64,000 bases of DNA from JACRDG01 sp963760985. Lineage in GTDB: Bacteria; Desulfobacterota; Desulfomonilia; Desulfomonilales; Desulfomonilaceae. The stretch is taken from positions 62,001-126,000 of the forward strand of contig CAVXFM010000013.1 in NCBI GenBank assembly GCA_963760985.1, given 5' to 3'. The notes below the pieces were generated by a model, which was given only the letters and a program-made list of their open reading frames with translations, ran no database searches and was not told the origin of the DNA. Both the position numbers and the translations under genes were made by a program. Positions 18,719-27,766 of this stretch are shown in pieces (position 1 is the stretch's first letter; each line of letters starts with the position of its first letter).

Positions 18719-20377
18719 ATGGGATCGAAGCACTACTTGAGGTTGCGGTTACAAATCGTGGCCATGACGCTCTGCTTCTCATTGATACCGCTATTCGCCC
18801 TGGGATTCACGCTGGACTATCAGTTTCACAAAGCATACACCAACAAGGTGACCGAGGCCCTGAGGACGCTCGTACAAAACAGGCGTAGCGCGTTAGAACT
18901 CTTCTTTGACGAGCGTATTTCCCAGCTCACCACGGTGGCTAAGACGCAAACCCAGGAACGATTGATGAACGAATCGTACCTTGCTGAGGTATTTAACATC
19001 ATGCAGGCACGATCCAAGTCGTTTATCGACCTGGGTGTCATCGATCAGGAAGGCACTCACCTCGCGTACGTGGGGCCGTATTACGAGAAGCTCAAGGCGG
19101 TGAATTACGCGCACGAAAACTGGTTCGCGGCAACCATGTCCTCAGGAGTGTATGTGAGCGACGTGTTCCTGGGTTTTCGCAAGATCCCCCATTTTATCAT
19201 CGCGGTGAGCAGTAAACAGGGAAACAAGACGTGGATACTCCGCGCAACGATAAATTCGGACATTATCGACAGCATTGTTCGTGGCGGGCAGGCGGGCAAA
19301 CGCGGCGATGCGTTTGTCGTCAATCGAAACAATATCTTGCAGACTCCGCAACGATTCAATGGCAAGGTTTTCGGAACGCCCAACGCTCCTGATTTCTCGA
19401 CAGCCATAGGCACGAGTCTCGAGAGAATTACCTTCAAGGGAGAGGACTGCCTATACGCGACGAGCGAGATCACCAACCCGAGATGGGTACTGGTTGTCAA
19501 AGAAGATCTCTCCGAAGCCATGGCGCCGATCTTCGAGACCAGGTACCTGGAGTCCTTTGTCATCGCAGGAGGCATTCTCCTGGTAATTCTCGGGACCATC
19601 TTCACGACCCGGGCCATGACCAATGAGCTCATCCGCGTGGAACGGGACAAAGCAGCCGGCGATGAGATCGTTATGCAGTCGAGCAAGATGGCAGCGCTGG
19701 GAAAGATGGCTGCAGGGGTGGCTCACGAAATCAACAACCCTCTCCAGATAATCGGCGACCAGGCTGGTTGGATGAAAGACCTGCTCGAAGAGGAAGACGT
19801 TTCCAAGAGTGCCAACTTTCAGGAGTTTGAAGGATGCGTCACAAAGATCCTGCGCCATGTCGACCGTTGTCGATCGATCACTCACCGTTTGCTTCGCTTC
19901 GGCAGACGCATGGAACCGACCCAGGAGATGGTCGACGTCAACGCGGTCGTGGCAGAAACCATCACTTTCCTGGAAACTGAAGCACGATTCCGGGAAATCG
20001 AAATACGCGCCCTTTACGACGATGGCTTGCCCCGCATCACTACCGACCAGGCACAGTTGCAGCAAGTTTTTCTGAACATTATCGATAATGCCATCGACGC
20101 GGTGGGAAAGTCAGGTTACATTGATATCAGGACGTGCCGAGATCAGGGAAAAGATCGGGAAGTGATCATCGAGATCTCGGACTCCGGCCCAGGTATTCCC
20201 AAAGAAACGTTGGCCAGGATCTTCGATCCCTTTTTCACTACCAAGAAAGCCAACGAGGGAACAGGACTGGGACTTTCCATCAGCTACAGCATCGTCGAGA
20301 AACTGGGTGGACACATCCTCGTAGCCAGCGAGGAAGGCAAAGGCACTACGTTCACGATCCGTTTGCCTATCCTGTGA
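18719..20377 (+). CDS. Membrane sensor histidine kinase with extracytoplasmic sensing domain
   Basis: About 552 residues. Two membrane helices (near residues 10-32, FSLIPLFALGF, and near 275-297, IAGGILLVILGTIF) flank a periplasmic Cache-like domain. The cytoplasmic part has the H-box KMAAGVAHEINNPLQII, then N-box LNIIDNAIDAV, G1 DSGPGIP and G2 GTGLGLSIS. No PAS or HAMP domain is evident. ATG 18719 is chosen because GGGAGG lies 6 bases upstream and the first helix follows; the frame is open from 18548. It is followed by a receiver gene and a second kinase/receiver pair, and is likely transcribed from the sigma-54 promoter upstream. The ligand is unknown. Confidence 0.9.
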   Translation: MGSKHYLRLRLQIVAMTLCFSLIPLFALGFTLDYQFHKAYTNKVTEALRTLVQNRRSALELFFDERISQLTTVAKTQTQERLMNESYLAEVFNIMQARSKSFIDLGVIDQEGTHLAYVGPYYEKLKAVNYAHENWFAATMSSGVYVSDVFLGFRKIPHFIIAVSSKQGNKTWILRATINSDIIDSIVRGGQAGKRGDAFVVNRNNILQTPQRFNGKVFGTPNAPDFSTAIGTSLERITFKGEDCLYATSEITNPRWVLVVKEDLSEAMAPIFETRYLESFVIAGGILLVILGTIFTTRAMTNELIRVERDKAAGDEIVMQSSKMAALGKMAAGVAHEINNPLQIIGDQAGWMKDLLEEEDVSKSANFQEFEGCVTKILRHVDRCRSITHRLLRFGRRMEPTQEMVDVNAVVAETITFLETEARFREIEIRALYDDGLPRITTDQAQLQQVFLNIIDNAIDAVGKSGYIDIRTCRDQGKDREVIIEISDSGPGIPKETLARIFDPFFTTKKANEGTGLGLSISYSIVEKLGGHILVASEEGKGTTFTIRLPIL

Positions 20378-20429
20378 CGCGCGGGGCTTGATCGCGGTCA
20401 CAAAGCAAAAGAGGGCAGGAGGCCAGGGA

Positions 20430-20837
20430 ATGGAAAGATTCAGTGTCTTGGTGGTTGACGATGAAGTGGATTTTGTCGAAACGATTGTCAAGCGCCTCAG
20501 GGACAAAGGGCTCGAAGCGACAGGAGTGTTCCGCGGTAAGGAAGCCCTCGACCTGCTTAATGACCAGAAATTCGACGTGTGCATACTCGACGTGAGGATG
20601 CCCGGGATGGATGGCATAGAAACCCTGCGTGAAATGAAGAAAAAGCTGCCCAGCATGGAAGTGGTCATGCTCACGGGCCACGGGTCGGTTGAATCCGGAA
20701 TTCAGGGTTTACAGCTTGGCGCATACAACTACGTCATGAAGCCCTGCCCTTTCAAAGACCTGCTCGCACAATTGGCTCTGGCGTATGAGCGCAAGGTAAT
20801 TGAAGAAGAGAACCGGCTGAATTCCGAAAAAACGTGA
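20430..20837 (+). CDS. Stand-alone response regulator receiver domain
   Basis: A 135-residue CheY-like protein with the acidic pair in LVVDDEVDF, the phosphoacceptor aspartate in CILDVRMPGMDGIE, the threonine in MLTGHGS and the lysine in YVMKPCP. There is no output domain. ATG 20430 follows GGAGGCCAGGGA; the frame is open further upstream. It sits 52 bases after the kinase gene and probably receives phosphate from it, acting through protein contacts rather than DNA binding. Confidence 0.88.
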   Translation: MERFSVLVVDDEVDFVETIVKRLRDKGLEATGVFRGKEALDLLNDQKFDVCILDVRMPGMDGIETLREMKKKLPSMEVVMLTGHGSVESGIQGLQLGAYNYVMKPCPFKDLLAQLALAYERKVIEEENRLNSEKT

Positions 20838-20880
20838 CCGCGGAAAGCAGCCCTCTTCGCCAGCGCACATCAACGGACGG

Positions 20881-21846
20881 ATGAGCCCGATGAGTCCCCT
20901 GTGGGTGAAACCGATGTCCTACGCTCGCATTCAACCATACGTGCTCAGCAGCATCATCGCGCTGACAGCTATTCCGCTGGGTCTGCGCGCTGAGGCCGGT
21001 CTTGCCTTTGGCGCATTGATCTTGGGCCTCGCGTCTTTTCTCCAGACCAGACACCTTCTTCAAACCCCGAAAGACACCGTTCAAGGGTCTCCCCTCGTAG
21101 TGCAGCAGGAGAACACACCGCAGGTCTTTTCCTCCGTAGATGAACTCTCCGCGGGTATAGCCCACGAAATCAACAATCCCCTCGCGATCATCGCGCAGGA
21201 GACGGAATGGCTGCAACATCTCTTCGAGAGCCATTCCATCGAAGACCTGCATCAGAACGACGACTGCAGGGATTGTTTGAGAGAGATATCTCATCAAGTG
21301 GATCGATGCAAAGAGATCATCAAGAAGCTGCTCAGCCTCGCTCGACAGATGCAACCGGTTATTCAGGACGTTGACGTCAACAGTGTGCTCAAGACCATTA
21401 TAAGCCTGGCCCAACGAGAGGCGTCCGAGAAAGATATAGAGATCCAAGGCATATTGGATCCCACCTTACCCTTGATGTCCAGTGATCCACCGCTCTTACG
21501 CCAAGTGTTTCTCAATCTGCTCGTGAACGCGACGCAGGCCATCGACCAGGGCGGGAGCATTGTGGTCAGGTCGAAGAGGATCGGGACCGATGTGGTAGAG
21601 ATTTCGGTCCAGGACAACGGCAGCGGTATCTCTCCCGAGCACCTGGACAAGGTTTTCATGCCATTCTTCTCCACAAAACCCGAAGGGAAAGGCACCGGTC
21701 TGGGCCTTGCAATTTGCCGAGGAATCGTCGAAAGACTTGGAGGAACGATTTCAGTGACGAGCGATCCGGGATCGTGCACCACTTTTGCGGTCCTTTTGCC
21801 CATTCACCGTCCGGCAGGGGAAGGAGATACGCAGAATGTCGTCTAA
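20881..21846 (+). CDS. Histidine kinase with two short N-terminal membrane helices
   Basis: A 321-residue kinase with a hydrophobic N-terminus (residues about 20-55) and no recognisable extracytoplasmic domain. The H-box is ELSAGIAHEINNPLAII, the N-box FLNLLVNATQAI, then DNGSGIS and GTGLGLAIC. It resembles the kinase core of the upstream gene, so the two pairs may be products of duplication. It overlaps the following receiver gene by 11 bases, so the two are translationally coupled. Confidence 0.88.
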   Translation: MSPMSPLWVKPMSYARIQPYVLSSIIALTAIPLGLRAEAGLAFGALILGLASFLQTRHLLQTPKDTVQGSPLVVQQENTPQVFSSVDELSAGIAHEINNPLAIIAQETEWLQHLFESHSIEDLHQNDDCRDCLREISHQVDRCKEIIKKLLSLARQMQPVIQDVDVNSVLKTIISLAQREASEKDIEIQGILDPTLPLMSSDPPLLRQVFLNLLVNATQAIDQGGSIVVRSKRIGTDVVEISVQDNGSGISPEHLDKVFMPFFSTKPEGKGTGLGLAICRGIVERLGGTISVTSDPGSCTTFAVLLPIHRPAGEGDTQNVV

Positions 21847-22276
21847 ACCGAGGGTCCTCATTGTGGACGATGAGGAGCGATTCAGGAACACCATGTGCAA
21901 ACTGCTCGCTATTCGCGGCCTTGCCGCTACCACCGCGGGAAGTGGAACCGAAGCCCTGGAAAAGCTCAGAGATGACAGATACGACGTGACTATCCTCGAT
22001 GTACGGATGCCCGAAATGAGCGGAGTGCAGGTCCTGGCTGAGATACGCAAGATCGACCCTGAAGTCGAAGTCATTGTCATGACCGGGTATGCGTCGGTAG
22101 ACACGGCCAAGGAAATCATGAAACTCGGTGCGTACGATTATCTGCTCAAGCCGTACGAGATCGAGGAGCTGATGGAAAAGATTGAAGCAGCCTGCGACCG
22201 TAAAGAGGCCAGGAAGCGATTGACCGGTGCCACGTCTGCGACCGGCGTGCGCGGAGATGACGACGTCGCGTCATGA
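21836..22276 (+). CDS. Second stand-alone response regulator receiver
   Basis: A 146-residue receiver with LIVDDEERF, phosphoacceptor in TILDVRMPEMSGVQ, MTGYAS and YLLKPYE. A basic 20-residue tail (KRLTGATSATG) follows instead of an output domain. ATG 21836, with AAGGAG upstream, lies within the end of the kinase gene. Likely partner of the preceding kinase. Confidence 0.88.
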   Translation: MSSKPRVLIVDDEERFRNTMCKLLAIRGLAATTAGSGTEALEKLRDDRYDVTILDVRMPEMSGVQVLAEIRKIDPEVEVIVMTGYASVDTAKEIMKLGAYDYLLKPYEIEELMEKIEAACDRKEARKRLTGATSATGVRGDDDVAS

Positions 22277-22370
22277 GGTAGTCCCAAGGTCCGCAGCTCC
22301 GGAGGTCAAGGGGCGGGCAACAAAGTTGCTGACGCAGCTCCGGGCAAAGAGTCGCTCATGCGAATTCGAG

Positions 22371-22399
22371 TTGACAGCACGCGCAAACAGGTTTATGGT
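22371..22399 (+). promoter_or_regulatory. Sigma-70 promoter for the small exported protein gene
   Basis: TTGACA (22371-22376) and TATGGT (22394-22399) are spaced by 17 bases. Transcription would start near 22406, about 24 bases before the ATG at 22430, with an AAGGA ribosome site between. Confidence 0.7.
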
Positions 22400-22429
22400 G
22401 CAACAAAGCTCTCTTAAGGAAGAACAACT

Positions 22430-22672
22430 ATGGGAAAGAGGTTCCTGATCGGTATCCTCGTGGTAATGATGGTGTGTCCGTCTGTGTCTCACGCGTTCGG
22501 CCTTTTGAGATGGACTTTCGACGCCATTCAGAACCAACTGGGGCTTGATCGAGGTCCCATACTCAAGGTTGCTCCCAAACCTGGGGATCCGCACTGCGCG
22601 CCTCAGAGTCCGCCGGTCGGACGCAGTTCTGATCCAAACCCCCGCTTAGTCATTCAAGCCGAAGGATTCTGA
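22430..22672 (+). CDS. Small exported protein, unknown function
   Basis: An 80-residue product with a clear signal peptide (KRFLIGILVVMMVCPSVSHA, cleavage after SHA). The mature part is about 58 residues, proline-rich, with two-fold use of PKPGDP and PQSPPVG. It has its own promoter and ribosome site (AAGGAAG). No family recognised. Confidence 0.7.
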   Translation: MGKRFLIGILVVMMVCPSVSHAFGLLRWTFDAIQNQLGLDRGPILKVAPKPGDPHCAPQSPPVGRSSDPNPRLVIQAEGF

Positions 22673-23004
22673 GACCCCCTGTTTCACGCACAAAACCGGG
22701 AGAAACGATCTGGGCGTTCTTTGTACCCGCCGGTTCGCCGCACCCGCGCGCTGCATTGTACTTGACTTTCCAGCAGGAACCTATTACAACAGGCAGACTC
22801 GGATTCTTGTGTTTCGCAAAACCACACATATGCACCGGATCGGCAGTCGTGACGAACCCGCGTTTTCCTGGCGGAGCCAAGACGGAGCGTATGGAACGTC
22901 TGAGAATATTCTCCGGACGTGGTGAACACAGGTGGCTCTGGTGCTGAATGAGCGAAATAGCCGTGCCTGAGCTGGCCTGCGATCTTCGCCTGACAAGGTT
23001 CAGA

Positions 23005-23898
23005 ATGCCTCAAAAGTCCACGCCGTGTAATATGAGCGGTCCCTGCTTCGCGTGTGCGGTGAGCATCGCGATCGTGATGTTCCTCGTAGGCCCCGGACTG
23101 ATGACAGGACAGGCTCAAGTTCCCGCAGGTTTTATAAATCCGTACTCGCCATTCGTCACCATCCCCTGGTTTCAAGGGGAGGTGAGAGTTACCCCCATCT
23201 GGATGGGCGTTGAAAGCGGAAAGAACACCTTTGGGGGACATTCCTGGGATCTGCGGCATACCTTTAATCTGACCCGGAATTGCTTTGCCTTGGATGCCAT
23301 GGTCAGAGTTCAGGTCGGCCCGCTTTCGTTGAGAATCAATGGCGAGCAAAGGGATTTTGTTGGCACCGTCACGGACAAATCCGGCGCGGTTCTACCAAAG
23401 AAGGAATCTCATCTGGAATTCTCAGGGTATAGGTCCGGATTGGATTTCGACTTCCTCAATCGGTGTGGTGCCCGTGCGGGAGTCAATGCCGACTATTACT
23501 GGTACTCTCCTTTTTTCACTGAAGCGGTTATCACCGACCCCCATTACATAGGAAACCTAAGGATAGATGGCAAGCGAATATCCGGAGGAAACCCCTGGAC
23601 CGTGGGCATTCACGCGGCGTGCACGGTTCCCAGGCAATTTTTCGGCGCGTGGCCGGTGTTTGAGGCGCGCGTGCGATGGCCTCTGAAGATCTACACTTCC
23701 CCTGAGATAACGGATCTCGAACTCGCGGCAGGACTGAGAGGCCCGGGCACGGTTCTCGGCGGTCTGGCCGTGCGAGGCGGATACCGACGCACTTCCATCA
23801 CCTTCCAGGATGCACAAATCTATCACGGCGTGCCGACTCAAAGCAATTTCAATGCGGTCTTGAGCGGATGGTTCGGCGAACTGGTCTACTACTACTGA
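23005..23898 (+). CDS. Exported protein, probable outer-membrane beta-strand protein
   Basis: About 297 residues. A hydrophobic stretch at the N-terminus (CAVSIAIVMFLVGPGLM) followed by GQAQ looks like a signal peptide. The mature region alternates hydrophobic and polar residues in strands rich in Gly and aromatic residues (VRVQVGPLSLRINGEQ, WTVGIHAACTV) and ends with an aromatic terminus VYYY, as in porin-like proteins. ATG 23005 has AAGG upstream; the frame is open from 22948. Function unknown. Confidence 0.65.
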   Translation: MPQKSTPCNMSGPCFACAVSIAIVMFLVGPGLMTGQAQVPAGFINPYSPFVTIPWFQGEVRVTPIWMGVESGKNTFGGHSWDLRHTFNLTRNCFALDAMVRVQVGPLSLRINGEQRDFVGTVTDKSGAVLPKKESHLEFSGYRSGLDFDFLNRCGARAGVNADYYWYSPFFTEAVITDPHYIGNLRIDGKRISGGNPWTVGIHAACTVPRQFFGAWPVFEARVRWPLKIYTSPEITDLELAAGLRGPGTVLGGLAVRGGYRRTSITFQDAQIYHGVPTQSNFNAVLSGWFGELVYYY

Positions 23899-24036
23899 TA
23901 CGAGTCGATGGCGTGTAAGCGCGATCAAGAGATTGAGAACAGTTCGCAGCCGCAAGAGTTTTTTTGCGCCACTCGGGTGTGCCGCGGCAAAAACCGTGGG
24001 CAGAAAAAAAAGGGTAAAGTCAAGAGAGGGGTCATA

Positions 24037-25269
24037 ATGAGAAGATTGTCACACGTCCTGGCGTGTATTCTCGTCCTGTGTGCTGTCCCTGCATGGGGGG
24101 CAGAACCGATAAAGATAGGATTCCTCTATCTCATGTCCGGCCGGCTCGCAACAGCAGGCACCACGTCCAAACAGGGTGCTGAAATCGCCATCGGAGAAAT
24201 CAACGCGGCTGGCGGGATCAACGGCAGGAAAGTGGAGGCAATTTACCTCGATGACAAAGGGGACCCTACGGTTGCCCTGCAGGAAGTTGACCGCCTGGTG
24301 AAGCAGGAGCGGGTCAGCGCGGTGATGGGAGTGATATCGAGCCAGGTGGCACTCGCGATTAGCCCTGTCTTGAATCAGTTGAAAGTGCCTTTTCTCGTGA
24401 CGTCAGCGCAGACCCCTCAGATAACGGGACCACGGTGCAACCCTTACACGTTCCGCATCACATGGAGCAACAACGAAAACCTCAAGACCGCGGTCATCCT
24501 TGCAGCCAAGAGCAAAAGCAAGAAATGGACGACAGTCGGCCCGGATTACGTTTTTGGCCACGAAGCCTGGGCAGCGTTTAAGAAGCATTTGAAGGGAGCG
24601 CGACCGGACGTGTCCTTCGTGCCGGAGAAAGAAGCTGCCTTCGCTCCTATTGAGACGAGTGATTTTTCTCCGTACATCAAGAAAGTGAAGGACTCCGGCG
24701 CAGATGCCATGATGCTCACTCTGTTCGGGGGGAACCTGATCGATTTTCTGCGACAGGGTAAGGATCAAGGTTTGTTTGACGGCAGTCGTGAGGCTATTGT
24801 TGCGGTCGGGCCTGTAACGGTGTTCCTCGCTCTGGGGACTGAGACGCCCGTAGGGATCTGGGCTGTTACCCCCTATTGGTACAAGGCCAACGACTCTGAG
24901 GTGAACAAGAAGTTCGTGGCCGCGTACGAACACCGCTTCGTGTTCCCTCCGGCCTTTCAAGCCCAGTTCGCGTACTCTGCGGTGAAACTCTTCGCGGAAG
25001 CTGCCACCCGCGTGGGAAGCACGGATGGCCCGGCTGTGGCCAAGGCGTTGGAAGGACTCACCATGGAGCTTCCCATCGGAAAGGTCACCATCCGACCCGA
25101 GGACCATCAGGCCGTCTTCGAGGTGGTGGGCGGCAAGACCTGCTCCGAATTCATTGTCACGCGAAGCAGAAAGGTCATCCGAAAGCTTGATCCCATGATT
25201 CGCTTTCCCGCGGAAATGATAGGTATCCCCGTGGACAAGACCGGCTGTAACATGAAGAAGCAGCCTTAG
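24037..25269 (+). CDS. Orphan ABC substrate-binding protein, Leu/Ile/Val type
   Basis: A 410-residue periplasmic binding protein: signal peptide (RRLSHVLACILVLCAVPAWG-A), then IKIGFLYLMSGRLATAGTTSKQGAEIA, GGINGRKVEAIYLDDKGD and NPYTFRITWSNNENL, all typical of peripla_BP_6. The real start is ATG 24037, preceded by AGAGAGG. No permease or ATPase genes are adjacent, so it may serve a distant transporter or a sensor. A clear paralogue of the same length lies at 59777-61016; both have CNPYTFRI, RP-x-DHQAV and a C-terminal TGC-x-M. Confidence 0.9.
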   Translation: MRRLSHVLACILVLCAVPAWGAEPIKIGFLYLMSGRLATAGTTSKQGAEIAIGEINAAGGINGRKVEAIYLDDKGDPTVALQEVDRLVKQERVSAVMGVISSQVALAISPVLNQLKVPFLVTSAQTPQITGPRCNPYTFRITWSNNENLKTAVILAAKSKSKKWTTVGPDYVFGHEAWAAFKKHLKGARPDVSFVPEKEAAFAPIETSDFSPYIKKVKDSGADAMMLTLFGGNLIDFLRQGKDQGLFDGSREAIVAVGPVTVFLALGTETPVGIWAVTPYWYKANDSEVNKKFVAAYEHRFVFPPAFQAQFAYSAVKLFAEAATRVGSTDGPAVAKALEGLTMELPIGKVTIRPEDHQAVFEVVGGKTCSEFIVTRSRKVIRKLDPMIRFPAEMIGIPVDKTGCNMKKQP

Positions 25270-25295
25270 AAGGCTGTTGCAGGAAACTACTCCAG

Positions 25296-25327
25296 GGGAA
25301 CTCCGTCTTGCCGAACAGGGAGTTCCC
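25296..25327 (+). terminator. Hairpin after the binding-protein gene
   Basis: GGGAACTCC (25296-25304) pairs with GGAGTTCCC (25319-25327) 27 bases after the stop. There is no strong T-run after it, so termination is possible but not certain. Confidence 0.45.
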
Positions 25328-25411
25328 TCTCGTACCCATCTATTCGCGAAGGCTTTGCCCACAACTCTCGGGTCGGACACACCTTTTCCACGCATTTCTT
25401 GTCCAATGGAC

Positions 25412-25440
25412 TTGTCAGATCTCGCCATTTCATGTATAAT
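25412..25440 (+). promoter_or_regulatory. Sigma-70 promoter
   Basis: TTGTCA (25412-25417), a 17-base spacer and a perfect TATAAT (25435-25440) precede the ATG at 25471 by about 30 bases. Confidence 0.75.
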
Positions 25441-25470
25441 CGCAACATAAAATTGTACTGTTATTGGGGT

Positions 25471-26220
25471 ATGAGTATGGAAAAGTTCTTCCGAGGAAGA
25501 CTGTTCGGTTTGGTATTGTTGTGCGTGGTCGGGATGTTCGTGGCTTTGGTCGTTGCGGGGTCCAGCGCTCAGGCTTCTCCTTTCAGTGTGAGTGAGGATG
25601 CCTTCTCCATCTCCAACGGTCCGGGTTATTGCTTCGCCATGGCAGCGTTTTCGCGATGGTACTACCTTGCCCGTCAGGGTGAGCCGCCCCTTCGGAGAGC
25701 CCTGGACAAAAGAACCCAGCAGCTCATCGCACGGCAGCTTCAGGAATTTTACAGCCGCAACCTTATCACGATTCAGGCAGACTACTGTAACCAACACCAT
25801 GCCAATCAAGCGCAATCCTTCAACACCTTCACCGCGGGCATTGTCTCGGGAGATCCACGAATTGTGCTGCTCATGAACCGAGGGGAAACCGGCGCGATTC
25901 TCCATGCGGTCCTGGCTTACGAGTGGGATCCTGAACGACGCCTCATCAAGGTGTATGATCCTAATTATAACAATGAAGAAAGATTCATCGATATAGATTC
26001 AGGAAAGTATACATCCCTGGATATCACGTACAACGCGATTTGTTTCCCTGAAGTACTGAACAACCACGAAGCGTTGGTGAAGAAGATGCGAAGTCTGTAC
26101 GCGCAAGCAATCGTGCGTCAGCGGACTGCGTCAGCACGAGGCTTCCGCGGACCCGTGGCCCGAATCAACAACGGCCCAAGATCAAAAGCCGAAGCTCAGC
26201 GTGCCGGATACGCCCGATAA
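25471..26220 (+). CDS. Exported papain-like (C39-type) cysteine peptidase candidate
   Basis: About 249 residues with a signal peptide (GLVLLCVVGMFVALVVAGSSAQA). The mature start has NGPGYCFAMAAFSRWYY, a cysteine at the head of a helix as in papain-fold enzymes, and later AILHAVLAYEW and IKVYDPNYN, supplying a histidine and an Asp/Asn in the expected order. This is the layout of C39-like peptidases and related transamidases. The C-terminal about 50 residues are basic. The gene has its own promoter. The last 39 bases overlap the end of the convergent barrel gene. Catalysis is inferred; target unknown. Confidence 0.65.
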   Translation: MSMEKFFRGRLFGLVLLCVVGMFVALVVAGSSAQASPFSVSEDAFSISNGPGYCFAMAAFSRWYYLARQGEPPLRRALDKRTQQLIARQLQEFYSRNLITIQADYCNQHHANQAQSFNTFTAGIVSGDPRIVLLMNRGETGAILHAVLAYEWDPERRLIKVYDPNYNNEERFIDIDSGKYTSLDITYNAICFPEVLNNHEALVKKMRSLYAQAIVRQRTASARGFRGPVARINNGPRSKAEAQRAGYAR

Positions 26221-27177
26221 GTGGTAAGACCAGTGATTGTTGAGAGGCTGATTATTTTCAGTGCACTGGGCGATTTGGTGAAACGCGGCGAAGGTCAGGA
26301 CCACGTCAGGGTGGATTTCCCAGTTCGCACTTATGCGCGCACTTGAGAGAAATCCTCGGGAGAACAGGTAAGTTCCTTCCATTTCCACACCGAGGTCCCA
26401 GCCGTACGGAAAAAGGTACCGGCTCTCAAGTCCCAGAACGGGAAAAGTGTAATCCAGACTTCGCGTGTTGGAAATGATTCCTTCTTCCTCGGTCTCTCCG
26501 TCGAGGGTCGTGGCGCATCTGACATAATGCGCTCCTACACGCGGAGCGACCCACCACGATGACAGGCCGAAGGCCTTGTACCCGTAGGAGACCCGCAACC
26601 AATTCATATCCAGTCGTGTCTCCAGGGCGACGCCTGGTTTGTAAGTCCTGTTTTGGAAAAGGAACGTATGTGAAGGTTTTGCATAGCCCGTGGGCTGAAG
26701 CATCACATACTCCATATCGAACAGGTGTCTGTCCAGGACTGCGGCCTGTAACGATATCGCGGTAGTCTCAGCCGATTCCACGCCAAGGTCGGTCACGAGG
26801 TCAATGCCCGTCCCTGAGCCAGGGCGACCTCCCGCGGGAACGAGGATATCTCCTGAAACGAGCACATACCCCGTCCCCATGCCAAGCAGAAACTTGGCCG
26901 ACTGAGTCAATCGAAACGGTTCCTGTGCATCGCACGGGCTCGCTGTCACAAAAGTAATCAGGGCCCAGGAAAGGCAGACGATAAAGACTCGTCTACGGTT
27001 TACGGCAATGACATGCTCGCGAAAACCGCCGCATGACACGGCACCCAGAAAACTTACCACGCAACGTCCATGCTTCTCGGTTGAGCTGTTTTTTCGAATA
27101 GGCCAAGGACCCATCAATCTGTTCTGTCCTTGTGCTACACGGCTACACCGGGGCGCTTGGGGCGCTCGCACGTTCAT
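26182..27177 (-). CDS. Outer-membrane beta-barrel protein, unknown function
   Basis: The mature part (from about residue 86, after the signal segment RVFIVCLSWALITFVTASPCDAQ) is a series of amphipathic strands such as WLRVSYGYKAFGL and WDLGVEMEGTYLF, and it ends in SFGF with a C-terminal phenylalanine, the usual assembly signal for Gram-negative barrels. The first 60 residues are not signal-like, so translation may begin internally, for example at the ATG for residue 22 or one of two GTG codons; the listed ATG overlaps the preceding gene as ATGA. The 3' end overlaps the convergent peptidase gene. Confidence 0.7.
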   Translation of the reverse strand: MNVRAPQAPRCSRVAQGQNRLMGPWPIRKNSSTEKHGRCVVSFLGAVSCGGFREHVIAVNRRRVFIVCLSWALITFVTASPCDAQEPFRLTQSAKFLLGMGTGYVLVSGDILVPAGGRPGSGTGIDLVTDLGVESAETTAISLQAAVLDRHLFDMEYVMLQPTGYAKPSHTFLFQNRTYKPGVALETRLDMNWLRVSYGYKAFGLSSWWVAPRVGAHYVRCATTLDGETEEEGIISNTRSLDYTFPVLGLESRYLFPYGWDLGVEMEGTYLFSRGFLSSARISANWEIHPDVVLTFAAFHQIAQCTENNQPLNNHWSYHLSGVSGTLSFGF

Positions 27178-27362
27178 GCTGCGGCAACATCAGTTTCTAT
27201 GGGCCAACGTCCCTGATTCAACCATCTTACGAGAGACGCATCAATAGCGTCTTCGAAAACGTCGCAGCGGGCCGCAATCTCTTTGAACGTGAGGCCCTCT
27301 TTGAGCATGTCGTGAACGTTTTCGGGAGTCAGTCGGACTCTGGAACCATCCATTTTGAGCAT
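27174..27362 (-). CDS. Small helix-turn-helix-like protein
   Basis: A 62-residue protein with RLTPENVHDMLKEGLTFKEIAARCDVFEDAIDASL, which looks like a single helix-turn-helix of the kind used by small regulators or transposon remnants. A GGGAGGGG ribosome site lies ahead of the ATG. It overlaps the next gene by four bases. A DNA-binding role is inferred only from shape. Confidence 0.6.
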   Translation of the reverse strand: MLKMDGSRVRLTPENVHDMLKEGLTFKEIAARCDVFEDAIDASLVRWLNQGRWPIETDVAAA

Positions 27363-27766
27363 TCGGCACCCCTCCCGGGTATCTTACTATCTATAAGATC
27401 TCTTGTCATCTTTAAGGTTCCCTTCTCTGAAAAAAATAACCCGGTGTGGTCAAATGTTTTTTCCGGAGAACAGGGGGTGCGGTGATAGTCTGAAGACACA
27501 CTGCCCCCTGTGCAGCAATGATAGGCCCTCGATGGCGGACCTGTGCCCAAAAGTGCTCCGCTCGCGCGGCGTACCCGATCTGCCATCCGGGGAACCGACG
27601 CTTTCCGGTTGCAGGGGCGCAGTTTCGATGATACGTGAATGAACGGCTCAACCGGCTGCTTCACGTGTGAGGACGGTCCTGCACAGGAATGAGGATTTCA
27701 GCGGAACCTGCGCGAGCAGGTGGCCGCAACGATCTGTGAGGCGAGAGGCCCCAGGAGGCAAGACCA

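Noticed and set aside
24403..25905. 500-codon ORF on the minus strand
   Set aside because: Runs across both the binding-protein and the peptidase genes, each with strong signals on the other strand.
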